Source of the DNA: Mesorhizobium denitrificans
GTDB lineage: Bacteria > Pseudomonadota > Alphaproteobacteria > Rhizobiales > Rhizobiaceae
Reading direction: 5' to 3'
Assembly (NCBI RefSeq): GCF_003403035.1
Contig: NZ_QURN01000007.1
Span: 62,001 to 126,000 of the forward strand
DNA: 64,000 nucleotides
Positions 53,804-64,000 of the stretch are shown here, piece after piece. Position 1 is the first letter of the stretch, and each line of letters begins with the position of its first letter. Both the position numbers and the translations under genes were made by a program. The notes beneath the pieces are model-generated. The model was given only the letters and a program-made list of their open reading frames with translations. It was not told where the DNA came from and did not search any database.

Positions 53804-53810
53804 GGTTGAG

Positions 53811-54485
53811 AGCGCTTGGTATTTGCGTCGTTGAGCAGTTAAATTCGCTCGTGACGCCTTTCATTTTAGTATTTCGTGAAATACTGATCATCATGGGAAT
53901 TGGCATTTTGCTGATTCCCGGGGGCCTACAAGCCTCTTGCAAAGCGGTCGGCGCCGACCGAAAACGGCAATCCACGCGCCTTATGGCCGGGGAGGCTGCG
54001 GCCATGTCCAGAGCTTCGGCTTAAAAGCCGCAGCGGCCGTCTTTGCGCGGTCTTGTAGCTCCCCGGTCACCAGAGGGGCGCTTGGGGCAAATATAGCCCC
54101 CTCGGTGACCATCGTTTTTCAATGGGGAGACGTGATGGAGCCGTATAATTTCTGGCAGGATTTCTTCGCGACGTTTCGTTCGTCGCCTGACGCAATCAAA
54201 GCTTTGTGGCTCATCGCTCCAACCATATTTGCCGCAGCCATCGCGCGTATCGTATCGAAATCGCCGAGTTGGACGGCAGGAGGAAGGTCGATATCCAAGA
54301 TCAGCCCGGACCCGTCAGATACTGGGCACACCGATCAAAATCGAAAAGGTGAGGAGGTTCTGGTTTTTGTGGATGGTCGTTTGCTCGACAGGTTCGATAT
54401 TCCGGAAAAATCCCATAACGACGCAAAGCGTTTGGCAAGAAACGCAAATCAGGCGGCGACAGCAGACTATGGGCGGCACCGTTAA
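53811..54485 (+). repeat. Tandem duplication, copy 2
   Basis: The longer copy, with the 74-bp segment missing in copy 1. It includes the palindrome at 53868-53885, the hairpin at 54065-54110, and the intact small gene 54135-54485. A remnant of the repeat's starting sequence (GGTATTTGCGTC) recurs at about 54520, hinting at a third, decayed unit. Confidence 0.9.
54135..54485 (+). CDS. Small membrane protein, intact copy
   Basis: A 116-aa protein, unrecognised. Residues 22-40 form one membrane helix (KALWLIAPTIFAAAIARIV). The C-terminal part (about 70-116) is charged, with EEVLVFVDGRLLDRFDIP. The ATG at 54135 has GGGGAGACGTG upstream. Copy 1 carries the same gene in broken form, so this copy is probably under selection. 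The pairing of hairpin, palindrome and gene in both copies points to a compact regulated unit. Confidence 0.6.
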   Translation: MEPYNFWQDFFATFRSSPDAIKALWLIAPTIFAAAIARIVSKSPSWTAGGRSISKISPDPSDTGHTDQNRKGEEVLVFVDGRLLDRFDIPEKSHNDAKRLARNANQAATADYGRHR

Positions 54486-54618
54486 GGTCGGCTTTTTTAG
54501 CGCGTTTCGATCAATGCCCGTCCTTCGGTATTTGCGTCATACTGCCTATTGCGCCCATCGTCAGAGGGGCAAGCAGGGGCAGTGGCCCCGCCAACGCAGG
54601 TGTTCCGGACGAAAAGCC

Positions 54619-57522
<2,904 letters not shown>

Positions 57523-57619
57523 GGGGGAAATATGGGCAGAGTCCGGCCAAATGGAAAGGGCTGGCTTGTGCTTCGGTGCCTGGGCGGACGGCCTCCTGAC
57601 AGCAGGTTGTCAGGAAGTG

Positions 57620-57877
57620 TCAGCCGTAGCGGAGTTTCAGGCCGAGGATCGTGAGGATGAACAGCAGCGTTATCCCGTTCGCGCCGATGACCGGCCACGA
57701 GCCGATGAAAAGGCCGTAGACCAGCCAGAGGAAAACGCCCGTCGCCAGCGCGGCATTGGTGCCGAGCGAGATGTCGTGCGTGCGGCGCTCGCGCAGGATT
57801 TTTATGATCTGCGGGAGCCACGCAAGCGTCGTGATGAGCGCTGCAAGCGAACCGATGAGTTCAACAGAAGCTGACAA
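57620..57877 (-). CDS. SemiSWEET / PQ-loop sugar transporter
   Basis: An 85-aa triple-helix transporter that works as a dimer to move sugars. Helix 1 is about residues 4-20; the PQ motif lies in LAWLPQIIKILRERRTHDIS, then two more helices (ALATGVFLWLVYGLFIG and ANGITLLFILTILGLKL). No ATG is available at the usual length; TTG 57877 with a GGAAAG site is the best start. A longer frame to 58054 would add 59 hydrophilic residues unlike the family. Confidence 0.82.
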   Translation of the reverse strand: MSASVELIGSLAALITTLAWLPQIIKILRERRTHDISLGTNAALATGVFLWLVYGLFIGSWPVIGANGITLLFILTILGLKLRYG

Positions 57878-58028
57878 GGACAGAACTTTCCGAGAGGAAT
57901 TGTGCTGTGCAGCATATGCCGGAATCTCTCGCGGTTTGAAAGTGAATTTGCTTGGCGGGGTTAAATAGAGCGTGATCGATTTGGGGGCGTTCTGGGGGGT
58001 GTCGCGAACGTGGCAAGGTTGGTGCTGT

Positions 58029-58090
58029 CCATCACCCTTATCCTCTCCTCGCACGCGGGAGGAGGATGCCGGCAGGCAGGTGAGGGGCAG
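58029..58090. repeat. RIME-like repeat, third copy
   Basis: CTCCTC and GAGGAG pair around 58046-58064, between CCTTATCC and GGCAGGCAGGTGAGGGGCAG. The motif GTGAGGGGCAGCG matches the copy near 26707, and the left end recalls the CCCTTACCCTCTCC arm at 5603. It lies between the SemiSWEET gene and the end of the surface protein gene. Confidence 0.6.
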
Positions 58091-58119
58091 CGGTGAGGTA
58101 GTAAGGTCAGCGCGGGTAG

Positions 58120-61100
58120 TTACACCAGCACGAGGTTGCCGTCGTTGATGAGGTCCAGCAGGCTGGTGGCGGAACTGATGCCGTTCAGCGTGACGTGAAC
58201 CGTCTCCTGCGACGGAGTCGATGATCCCTGACCCTTGTAGAAGATGTTCAGTTCCAGATCGCCGCCATTGTCACTGGCGGTTACGAAATCCGACAGAGTG
58301 GAGGTTTGTGCATCATAGCCGATCAGCAGGTCGCGAATGTTGATAGCGTCTCCACTCTCGCCGACAGTGAAATCGGTGATCATGTCTGACCCGGCATTTT
58401 CGAAACCGAAGTGAAACGTATCCTGTCCGCCATTGCCAGTCAGCGTATCGTCGCCCACACCGCCGACGATCCAGTCATTCCCCGACCCGCCGATAAGCGT
58501 ATCGTTGCCAACAAGACCGTGAATGATCTCATTTGTGGCGGACGTGTGGTAATCCAATGTGCTGCCGGTAAGCGTCGAATCCCAGCGGACATTCGGATTC
58601 ATATCGCCCGAGATAATCCAATGATACTTTTCCTGAAGATATTCGAAGGCGGTGATGTCCGTGTAATTGGTCAGATATATTTTTACGTTCATCTGGATTG
58701 CGGTTTCACCGGCCGAGGTGTCCAGCTTCGCCCAACCGCGCAAAGTTGCGTCCATGTTGGCGCTGGACATGCCGCTGTTCAAAAACATGCCGTCAGCGTC
58801 GGTAAGGGAGGATATGTCCCAACCGCCAAGATCTTGATCGAAGGATGAATCATCGCGGAACATGTTCTTCATCGAAGTGAAGTTAGACGTATCCCAGTCG
58901 CTGATGTCCTGATTGAACGCCGATGCACCGTAGAACATGCCCTGGACGTTGGTGACGCTGCCTGTATCCCAGCCGCCAAGATCCTGATTGAAGGCAGAAG
59001 CACCGGCGAACATTTGCGACATGTTGGTGACGTTGGTGGTGTTCCAATCGCCAATGTCCTGATTGAAGGATGTGGCGCCATTGAACATGGCTTGCAGGCT
59101 GACGGCATTTTCCATGTCCCAACTGCCTATCGCGCCGCTAAACGCGGTCGCACCATCAAACATGCCGTCAAAATTCTGGATGTTCGTAACATTCCAACTG
59201 TTCAGGCTGCTGTTGAACGAGGTTGCATGAGAGAACATGTAGCTGACCTCGGTGAGATTGGACGTGTCCCAATTGTTGAGGTTTTGACTGAAGGATTCGG
59301 CATATTCGAACATGTTGCTCATGTCCGTGACGTTGATTGTATCCCACCCGCTGATGTCGCTGTTGAACGCCGTTGCATGGGAGAACATCTGCTGCATGTT
59401 CGAGACTATGCCCGTGTTCCAATCGGCAATACTGCCGTTGAACGCCGTCGCGTCGGCGAACATGCGGATCATGCTTTCGACGTTTGATGTGTTCCATCCG
59501 TCAAGGTCTTGGTTGAACGCGGTCGCGCCATCGAACGCGCCATCCATGACGGTGACGTTGCCCGTGTTCCAGCCGCCAATCGCCTGATTGAATGCGACCG
59601 CGCCGTTGAACATATTGGTTATTGTCTGAACGCTGCGCGTGTTCCAACTGCCAATGTCCTGATTGAATATCTCGGTCAAACCGAACATGTCTTCCATGGT
59701 GGCGACGTTTGAAACGTCCCACGCGCCGATGTCCTGGTTGAACATGTCATTGTCATAGAAGGTGCCGTAGGCGGAGGTGGCGTGAGAGGTGTCCCATCCG
59801 GTGACATCGCCGCTCGGCGCGGACGGGTCCATGAACAGCATTTCAAGCGTGGTTTCGTTGCGGCCTTCCGCGAAATAGACGCCCGTGCTGGTCAAGACCG
59901 AACTGGGGGCCAGTGTTACCGCGACGTTGGTGTGACCTTCGATGAGGTCGGGCACAACCATTATCTGCCACAGTGAGTGATTGACCTTGGTTAGCGAAGA
60001 AGCAACGAGCGTGCCGTTGGAGACGATGATATCGCTTTCGGAAAGGCTTGTTTCATCAACACCCGCGCTGAACGCAATATCGATAGTCACCGAACCAACC
60101 CCGCCATTGCCGGTGATGGTTACGCCTGGGGCTTCAACGGAAACCGCGAAACCGTCAGAAGATTGCGAGACGTTGCCGGCGATGTCGGTCGCGATTGCCG
60201 TGGCGATGTACTGGCCATTTGGCAGCGTCGTGCCGGTGTGGTCAAAGCTCCAATCGCCATTCGCGTCGGCTGTTGTCGTGCCGATGGACTGGCTGTCGAG
60301 AAACAGTTCTACGGTCGAATTGGGCTCGGCCGTGCCGACGAAAATGAGCGTGTTGTCTTCCGTAACGCCGTCGCCCGCAAGTGTAAGCGTGTCATCCTGA
60401 ATTCCGGTAATCTGAGGCGCGGCGATGGAGGTATCGACGGTGAGGGCAAAGTCAGCTGAGGCATTCGACGTATTGCCCGCGGCATCTGTGGCCATTGTGG
60501 TCAGCGTGTAGGTGCCTTCGGCAAGATCAGTGCCGGTATAGTCAAAGCTCCACGAGCCATTGTCTCCGGTGGCTGTGCTGCCGATGGACGTGCCGTTGAT
60601 GAAGAGTTCAACGGTCGCAAATGGTTCCACGCCGCCGGAAAAGCCAAGCGATGTGTCATAGGTGACGCCATCATCGGCAAGGCCCGTGTCCGACATAACT
60701 TTCAATATGGTCGGAGCGTCTGGCGAGGAGGTGTCGATGGTGATCGGTAGTGGCTGCGAAAATTCGGAGATATTGCCGGTGGCGTCTATGGCTTTGGCCA
60801 ATACGATGTAATCCGCGTCTTGAAGCGCAGTTGTCGTATGCAGCGTCCATGTGCCGTTGCTGCCGGTCTTGGTCGTGCCGAGCAAAGTTTCGCCGAGGTA
60901 TATTTCGACGGTCGCATTGGCTTCCGCGGTGCCGGTGAAAGTGGGTGTGCTATCTGAGGTGAGGCTATCCGCCGGGGTGCCGCTGTCGGTCGAGAATGAC
61001 AGGATGACCGGCGCATCGGGCGCGACAGTGTCTACCGTGACGTGCAGGGGAATTGAGGTTGGGGAGGTGTTGCCGTCGGCGTTGCTGGCTATTGCGGTGA

Positions 61101-61710
61101 CGGTGTAGCTGCCGTCCTCGACAATCGTTTCGCTGTAGTCAAAAGACCAGACGCCGTTGCTGTTTGCCGTCGCTGTGCCGATTGATCGGTTATTGAGAAA
61201 AATCTCTACGGTCGCGTTCGGGTCCGCCGTGCCGGAGAAGGCGAGTGTGTTGTCTGCGGTCAGGCCGTTGGTGACGGCAGCATCGGTGGCGAAATGCAGG
61301 CTGGGCGCGCTGAGTGTTGGTGATGACCCGCCAAGGAAAGCGATCGGGCTCGCGCCAAGGATTCCGAGCAGCGCTGCCGTCGACAGACCCGCGCCGATGC
61401 TGTGGGCCGCGACAACGGCTTCGATGATGCCATCGCCCGTGGCGGTGAGCGCCTTCGAGAAATCCACCATTGTAAGCTTGTCGTGATCTGCGAAGACCAG
61501 ATGGTTGTGATCAAAGCCATGCTCGGCAAAATTCTTGATGGTGTGAACGCGGCCATTCTTCATTCGCACAACGAGATCGTTGCCCTTGCGCGCGTAATTG
61601 AGAACGTCGCTCGGATTTCCCTGAATGACAAAGTCCCGCGCCGCGCCAGAAGCGTTCGCGTTTCCTGAAACACGAACGACTTCGCGACCAAGAATATTGG
61701 CTATTGCCAT
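58120..61710 (-). CDS. Giant surface protein: Ig-like domains, BspA repeats, RTX C-terminus
   Basis: A 1196-aa secreted or surface protein. Residues 1-130 resemble the prefix of BapA-type adhesins. About 130-530 hold four bacterial Ig-like domains of ~100 aa (motif VDTVAPDAPVIL between units), and 530-635 an extra beta domain. Residues ~636-985 are 14 BspA-type (DUF285) repeats of 25 aa, such as GWNTSNVESMIRMFADATAF. Glycine-rich RTX repeats follow (GGSGNDWIVGGVGDDTLTGN), and the C-terminus fits type I secretion. No transporter gene is adjacent. Start ATG 61710 with GAGGG upstream. Confidence 0.88.
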   Translation of the reverse strand: MAIANILGREVVRVSGNANASGAARDFVIQGNPSDVLNYARKGNDLVVRMKNGRVHTIKNFAEHGFDHNHLVFADHDKLTMVDFSKALTATGDGIIEAVVAAHSIGAGLSTAALLGILGASPIAFLGGSSPTLSAPSLHFATDAAVTNGLTADNTLAFSGTADPNATVEIFLNNRSIGTATANSNGVWSFDYSETIVEDGSYTVTAIASNADGNTSPTSIPLHVTVDTVAPDAPVILSFSTDSGTPADSLTSDSTPTFTGTAEANATVEIYLGETLLGTTKTGSNGTWTLHTTTALQDADYIVLAKAIDATGNISEFSQPLPITIDTSSPDAPTILKVMSDTGLADDGVTYDTSLGFSGGVEPFATVELFINGTSIGSTATGDNGSWSFDYTGTDLAEGTYTLTTMATDAAGNTSNASADFALTVDTSIAAPQITGIQDDTLTLAGDGVTEDNTLIFVGTAEPNSTVELFLDSQSIGTTTADANGDWSFDHTGTTLPNGQYIATAIATDIAGNVSQSSDGFAVSVEAPGVTITGNGGVGSVTIDIAFSAGVDETSLSESDIIVSNGTLVASSLTKVNHSLWQIMVVPDLIEGHTNVAVTLAPSSVLTSTGVYFAEGRNETTLEMLFMDPSAPSGDVTGWDTSHATSAYGTFYDNDMFNQDIGAWDVSNVATMEDMFGLTEIFNQDIGSWNTRSVQTITNMFNGAVAFNQAIGGWNTGNVTVMDGAFDGATAFNQDLDGWNTSNVESMIRMFADATAFNGSIADWNTGIVSNMQQMFSHATAFNSDISGWDTINVTDMSNMFEYAESFSQNLNNWDTSNLTEVSYMFSHATSFNSSLNSWNVTNIQNFDGMFDGATAFSGAIGSWDMENAVSLQAMFNGATSFNQDIGDWNTTNVTNMSQMFAGASAFNQDLGGWDTGSVTNVQGMFYGASAFNQDISDWDTSNFTSMKNMFRDDSSFDQDLGGWDISSLTDADGMFLNSGMSSANMDATLRGWAKLDTSAGETAIQMNVKIYLTNYTDITAFEYLQEKYHWIISGDMNPNVRWDSTLTGSTLDYHTSATNEIIHGLVGNDTLIGGSGNDWIVGGVGDDTLTGNGGQDTFHFGFENAGSDMITDFTVGESGDAINIRDLLIGYDAQTSTLSDFVTASDNGGDLELNIFYKGQGSSTPSQETVHVTLNGISSATSLLDLINDGNLVLV

Positions 61711-61802
61711 GAAATCCCTCACAAGCGCGATGCAATATGTTGGATTTCACTAAATTAGATATGTGTAAAATTTATTGATCTGTTGGCAGGCATTTTGCCT
61801 AT

Positions 61803-62318
61803 TCAGGCATCCTTCTTCCGCAACTCGAAGAAGAACAGGAAGATGGACAGCGCGACCGCCATATAGAGGAACGTTTCCTTGAGGAAAGAGCGCCAACGCT
61901 CGTAATGGTCGTTGAGGGCGGAGAGCGCGTTGATACGCGCCTGATTGTTCGTGACACGCGAGAGCGCTTCCGCGACGAGATCGTTTTCGAAGTCCTGCAA
62001 TTTGCTGACGGCCTCGGGCGTGTCGTAGCCAGCGTGGACCGCGTCTTCGTAAGGCTTCATCGTATCGTTCCAGCGGGAGGGGTGGAGGATGGCAGCCGCG
62101 CGACGAAGCGAACCCATCGAGGCGGATTGAGAGCGGTAAAGCTGGTCGCCGACATAGCGCAGCCGCATATCGGCGGAAAGCGCGGCCAGCGTGAGGTTGA
62201 GCGTGGCGCGCGACAGTTCGTTCGCCTGGAACATGGTCACAAATCTGGTGAGGTCGTCGTTCTGGCCCTCAAGCTCGGTGATCTCGGTGCGCACCGGCTG
62301 CTGCCAGCCATCCAGCAC
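61803..62318 (-). CDS. Membrane protein with coiled N-terminal part; start uncertain
   Basis: A protein of at least 171 aa with a C-terminal membrane helix (TFLYMAVALSIFLFFFEL) followed by a short basic tail. The first canonical start is GTG 62318, but the same frame stays open to 62423 and encodes a second hydrophobic stretch (SAFLVSIILALPSIGSW) that looks like a true N-terminal membrane segment. The likely true N-terminus is near ATC 62405 or CTG 62402, behind GGGGG. Function unknown. It is downstream of the coiled-coil gene on the same strand and may share its transcript. Confidence 0.6.
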   Translation of the reverse strand: MLDGWQQPVRTEITELEGQNDDLTRFVTMFQANELSRATLNLTLAALSADMRLRYVGDQLYRSQSASMGSLRRAAAILHPSRWNDTMKPYEDAVHAGYDTPEAVSKLQDFENDLVAEALSRVTNNQARINALSALNDHYERWRSFLKETFLYMAVALSIFLFFFELRKKDA

Positions 62319-62512
62319 ACGATAAACGACATTGCCGCTGATCCACGACCCAATGGACGGCAGCGCCAGAATGATCGAAACGAGAAAGGCAGAACGGTTC
62401 AGGATATTGCCCCCACGCTGACTTCACCGCCGCACTATTATGTTGTCGCCGGATATGCACGAAAGGACAAGGGGCGGATGAGGGTAGTTCGCGTGTTGCG
62501 ACCCCGCGCGCC

Positions 62513-63832
62513 TCATGCGGCGCTGCGGGTATCCGGCTTGCGGCGTTTGGTGGTTTTGGTCGTTTTCGCCTTCATCTCGGCAGCGCGTTCAAGGCTCTGC
62601 TTCAGAATTTTCATCTGCTTGGCCTGGCCGTCCGCAGCCTCCTTCAAGGAAGGCGCGGTGTGCGAGGGAAGGCGGGCAGCTTCTGGAGCCTCGGCAGTCG
62701 GATGCGATAGCTTGTGCTCCAGAATGCGGCGCTCTGCTTCCACTTCGTTCAGGCGGGTTTCCAGAAGGTTCAACTGGCTCTGCTTGTCGGCCTGATCGGC
62801 CTTGGAGGTCTGCAGGCGAGCGCTGAGTTGCGCTGTTTCAGAACGCAGGCACTGAAGCTCGGTGTTGTAGCGACGGTCGCGGTCGGCAATGTCCTGCTCT
62901 GCGATGTGAAGCGATGAGAGCGTTTCCGTGAGCCGCGAATCCAGCGCATCGCTCTGCTTTTGCAGGCGCAACAATTCGGATTCGCCTATGCCAAGGCGCG
63001 TGGAAGCATCGGAGGCGCGCGCGGATTCGACAGACAGCAAGGTCTGCGTTTCGTCCAGCTTGCGGCGATATTCGGTGCTCTTCTGCTGCGACACATCCAG
63101 ATCCAGCCGCAGGACGACGTTTTTCTCGCGCAGCGATTCAACCTCGCGGTTCAGACGCTCGATGTCGACGGTCTGCGCCGTGATCTGCAACTGCATCTCG
63201 CTGCGAAGGCTTTCGAGCGAGGCAAGCTGGCTCTTGGTTTCAACGGCTTCGAGACGCGCGTCGTTCAGCGCCGTGCGCAGAAGTTCGAACTCCTGCGCTA
63301 TGCGGGCCTCGCGGGTTTTGTGAGACTCGATGACGGCTTCCTGCCGCTCGCGCAGGCGTTCCAGCTTGTCGAGACGCTCTTCAAAACGGCGATTGTCGGA
63401 CGCGAATTTCGCGTTGGTCGTTTCCAGATCCGACAGGCGCGCAATATCTGCCGCGCAATCGTCAAGGAAGGAGCGGCCATGCGTGTGGCTGGCGATTACC
63501 GCCGCGAAAGCCTGACCGATCTTGAAAAGCTCGTCGCGCGCTGCGCGGTGGGACTCGTCGAAAGCCTGAAAGGCAGCCATGCGAGCCTGCGCGTGAAGCG
63601 AAAGGTCGCTATCCGGCGCGGTGGTCGCCGGGGTCAATGGCTCCAGAGCGGTTTCGCCTGTCTCATCGATCTCGATGGCATCAACCGTGGCGGACGCATC
63701 ACGCTGTGGTTGTGCCTCGCCCTCCTCATGGGAAATGATTTCATTGAAGGCGTTTTCCATTTCGTCATCAAGATTGACGAGAGCTTTTTCAAGCGGATCC
63801 TTCCGAGAGAACAAATCCCCAAGATTTATCAT
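62513..63832 (-). CDS. Large coiled-coil protein
   Basis: A 439-aa protein of unknown function. Residues ~150-385 are continuous heptad-like coiled coil rich in E, R, Q, L and S; the N-terminal 80 residues are acidic and the C-terminal ~60 are basic (KTTKTTKRRK). There is no membrane segment or signal peptide. The start ATG 63832 is followed by MINLGDLFSRKD. It is the first gene of the short run with the membrane protein and, farther down, the surface protein, so a cell-envelope or structural role is possible but only inferred. Confidence 0.75.
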   Translation of the reverse strand: MINLGDLFSRKDPLEKALVNLDDEMENAFNEIISHEEGEAQPQRDASATVDAIEIDETGETALEPLTPATTAPDSDLSLHAQARMAAFQAFDESHRAARDELFKIGQAFAAVIASHTHGRSFLDDCAADIARLSDLETTNAKFASDNRRFEERLDKLERLRERQEAVIESHKTREARIAQEFELLRTALNDARLEAVETKSQLASLESLRSEMQLQITAQTVDIERLNREVESLREKNVVLRLDLDVSQQKSTEYRRKLDETQTLLSVESARASDASTRLGIGESELLRLQKQSDALDSRLTETLSSLHIAEQDIADRDRRYNTELQCLRSETAQLSARLQTSKADQADKQSQLNLLETRLNEVEAERRILEHKLSHPTAEAPEAARLPSHTAPSLKEAADGQAKQMKILKQSLERAAEMKAKTTKTTKRRKPDTRSAA

Positions 63833-64000
63833 GACGCGGCCGTTTTCTCTTGCACTCTGTTGACTACAAATTTAACTAACTGCAGAGCAATATTTTGCCC
63901 TTCAATTGACGCTGCTGGACTCCTGTCAGGCTGTCCATATCACGTTATTTCCATTCTGCATCATCTTTGCGTTGTAACCTTTGGTCAACCAGATAGCTAC

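Larger units (their letters stand above)
53204..53810 (+). repeat. Tandem duplication, copy 1
   Basis: About 600 bp repeated next to itself (copy 2 at 53811-54485) with scattered base differences, so not recent. It begins near GTTGAGCAGTTAAATTCGCT, contains an 18-bp perfect palindrome AGTATTTCATGAAATACT at 53260-53277, the palindrome GGTCGGCGCCGACC, a hairpin at 53457-53502, and a frameshifted gene. Copy 1 lacks 74 bp present in copy 2 between two AGGAGG motifs. Confidence 0.9.

Noticed and set aside
53204-54485. An insertion sequence as the cause of the duplication
   Set aside because: No transposase frame, no terminal inverted repeats at the borders and no target-site duplication were found.
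58751-59801. Regular 75-bp repeats that could be mistaken for a CRISPR or satellite array
   Set aside because: They are in frame inside a protein gene and encode BspA-type repeats; there are no unique spacers.
62269-62460. A 63-codon minus-strand frame starting MHIRRQ
   Set aside because: It overlaps the membrane-protein frame in another phase and lacks the hydrophobic pattern seen in the real frame.

Overview
The window looks like a chromosomal segment of an alphaproteobacterium of the order Hyphomicrobiales (Rhizobiales), near the Phyllobacteriaceae/Rhizobiaceae/Brucellaceae. The grounds are a choline importer choXWV, split cytochrome b and c1 genes, a petP-petR regulator pair, a stand-alone ClpS2-like adaptor, several Rhizobiales-type DUF proteins (DUF1285, DUF1344, DUF2333, DUF6638, DUF6665), short mosaic palindromic repeats, and GC-rich codon use. 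No rRNA, tRNA, CRISPR array or transposase was recognised.

Layout. 1-1030 is the 5' part of fhs. 1150-8029 is a five-gene minus-strand cluster of largely unknown function: a coiled-coil protein, an uncharacterised 381-aa protein, an AAA+ ATPase, a DUF6638 protein and a DUF2333 membrane protein. A 159-bp palindromic element sits inside it. This is the best candidate for an undescribed system. Then come tdk, the choline ABC transporter, clpS, and a tightly overlapped MoxR/DUF58/BatA-DUF4159/VWA operon (13160-19968). 20091-26655 holds metabolic and tRNA-maturation genes (DUF1285, Nudix, CCA transferase, hemF, apt) and a WYL regulator with a VOC protein. 26957-29733 is the cytochrome bc1 operon petABC on the minus strand.

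30192-36234 carries two MaoC-like dehydratase genes, trmL, an 18-codon possible leader ORF, two paralogous ABC exporters in tandem and a DUF6665 gene. 36237-39040 is a small accessory pocket with two toxin-antitoxin type modules, one Panacea-domain and one VapBC-like, on either side of ychF. 39114-46906 is housekeeping: pth, rplY, prs, an M24-family protein, pgeF, a MidA-like methyltransferase, lgt and an MBL hydrolase. 47185-49849 encodes petP, petR and a histidine kinase. 49934-52358 has csaA, a YbjN-domain gene, ubiK and two cold-shock genes.

52759-54485 is accessory: a lipoprotein with two Kazal-like domains, then a diverged tandem duplication of about 600 bp in which one copy of a small membrane-protein gene is intact and the other has lost 74 bp and is frameshifted. 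uvrB and a SemiSWEET gene follow. The last region (58120-63832) encodes a 1196-aa RTX/Ig-like/BspA-repeat surface protein, a small membrane protein with an unclear start, and a long coiled-coil protein. All function calls come from reading motifs; no database search was run.
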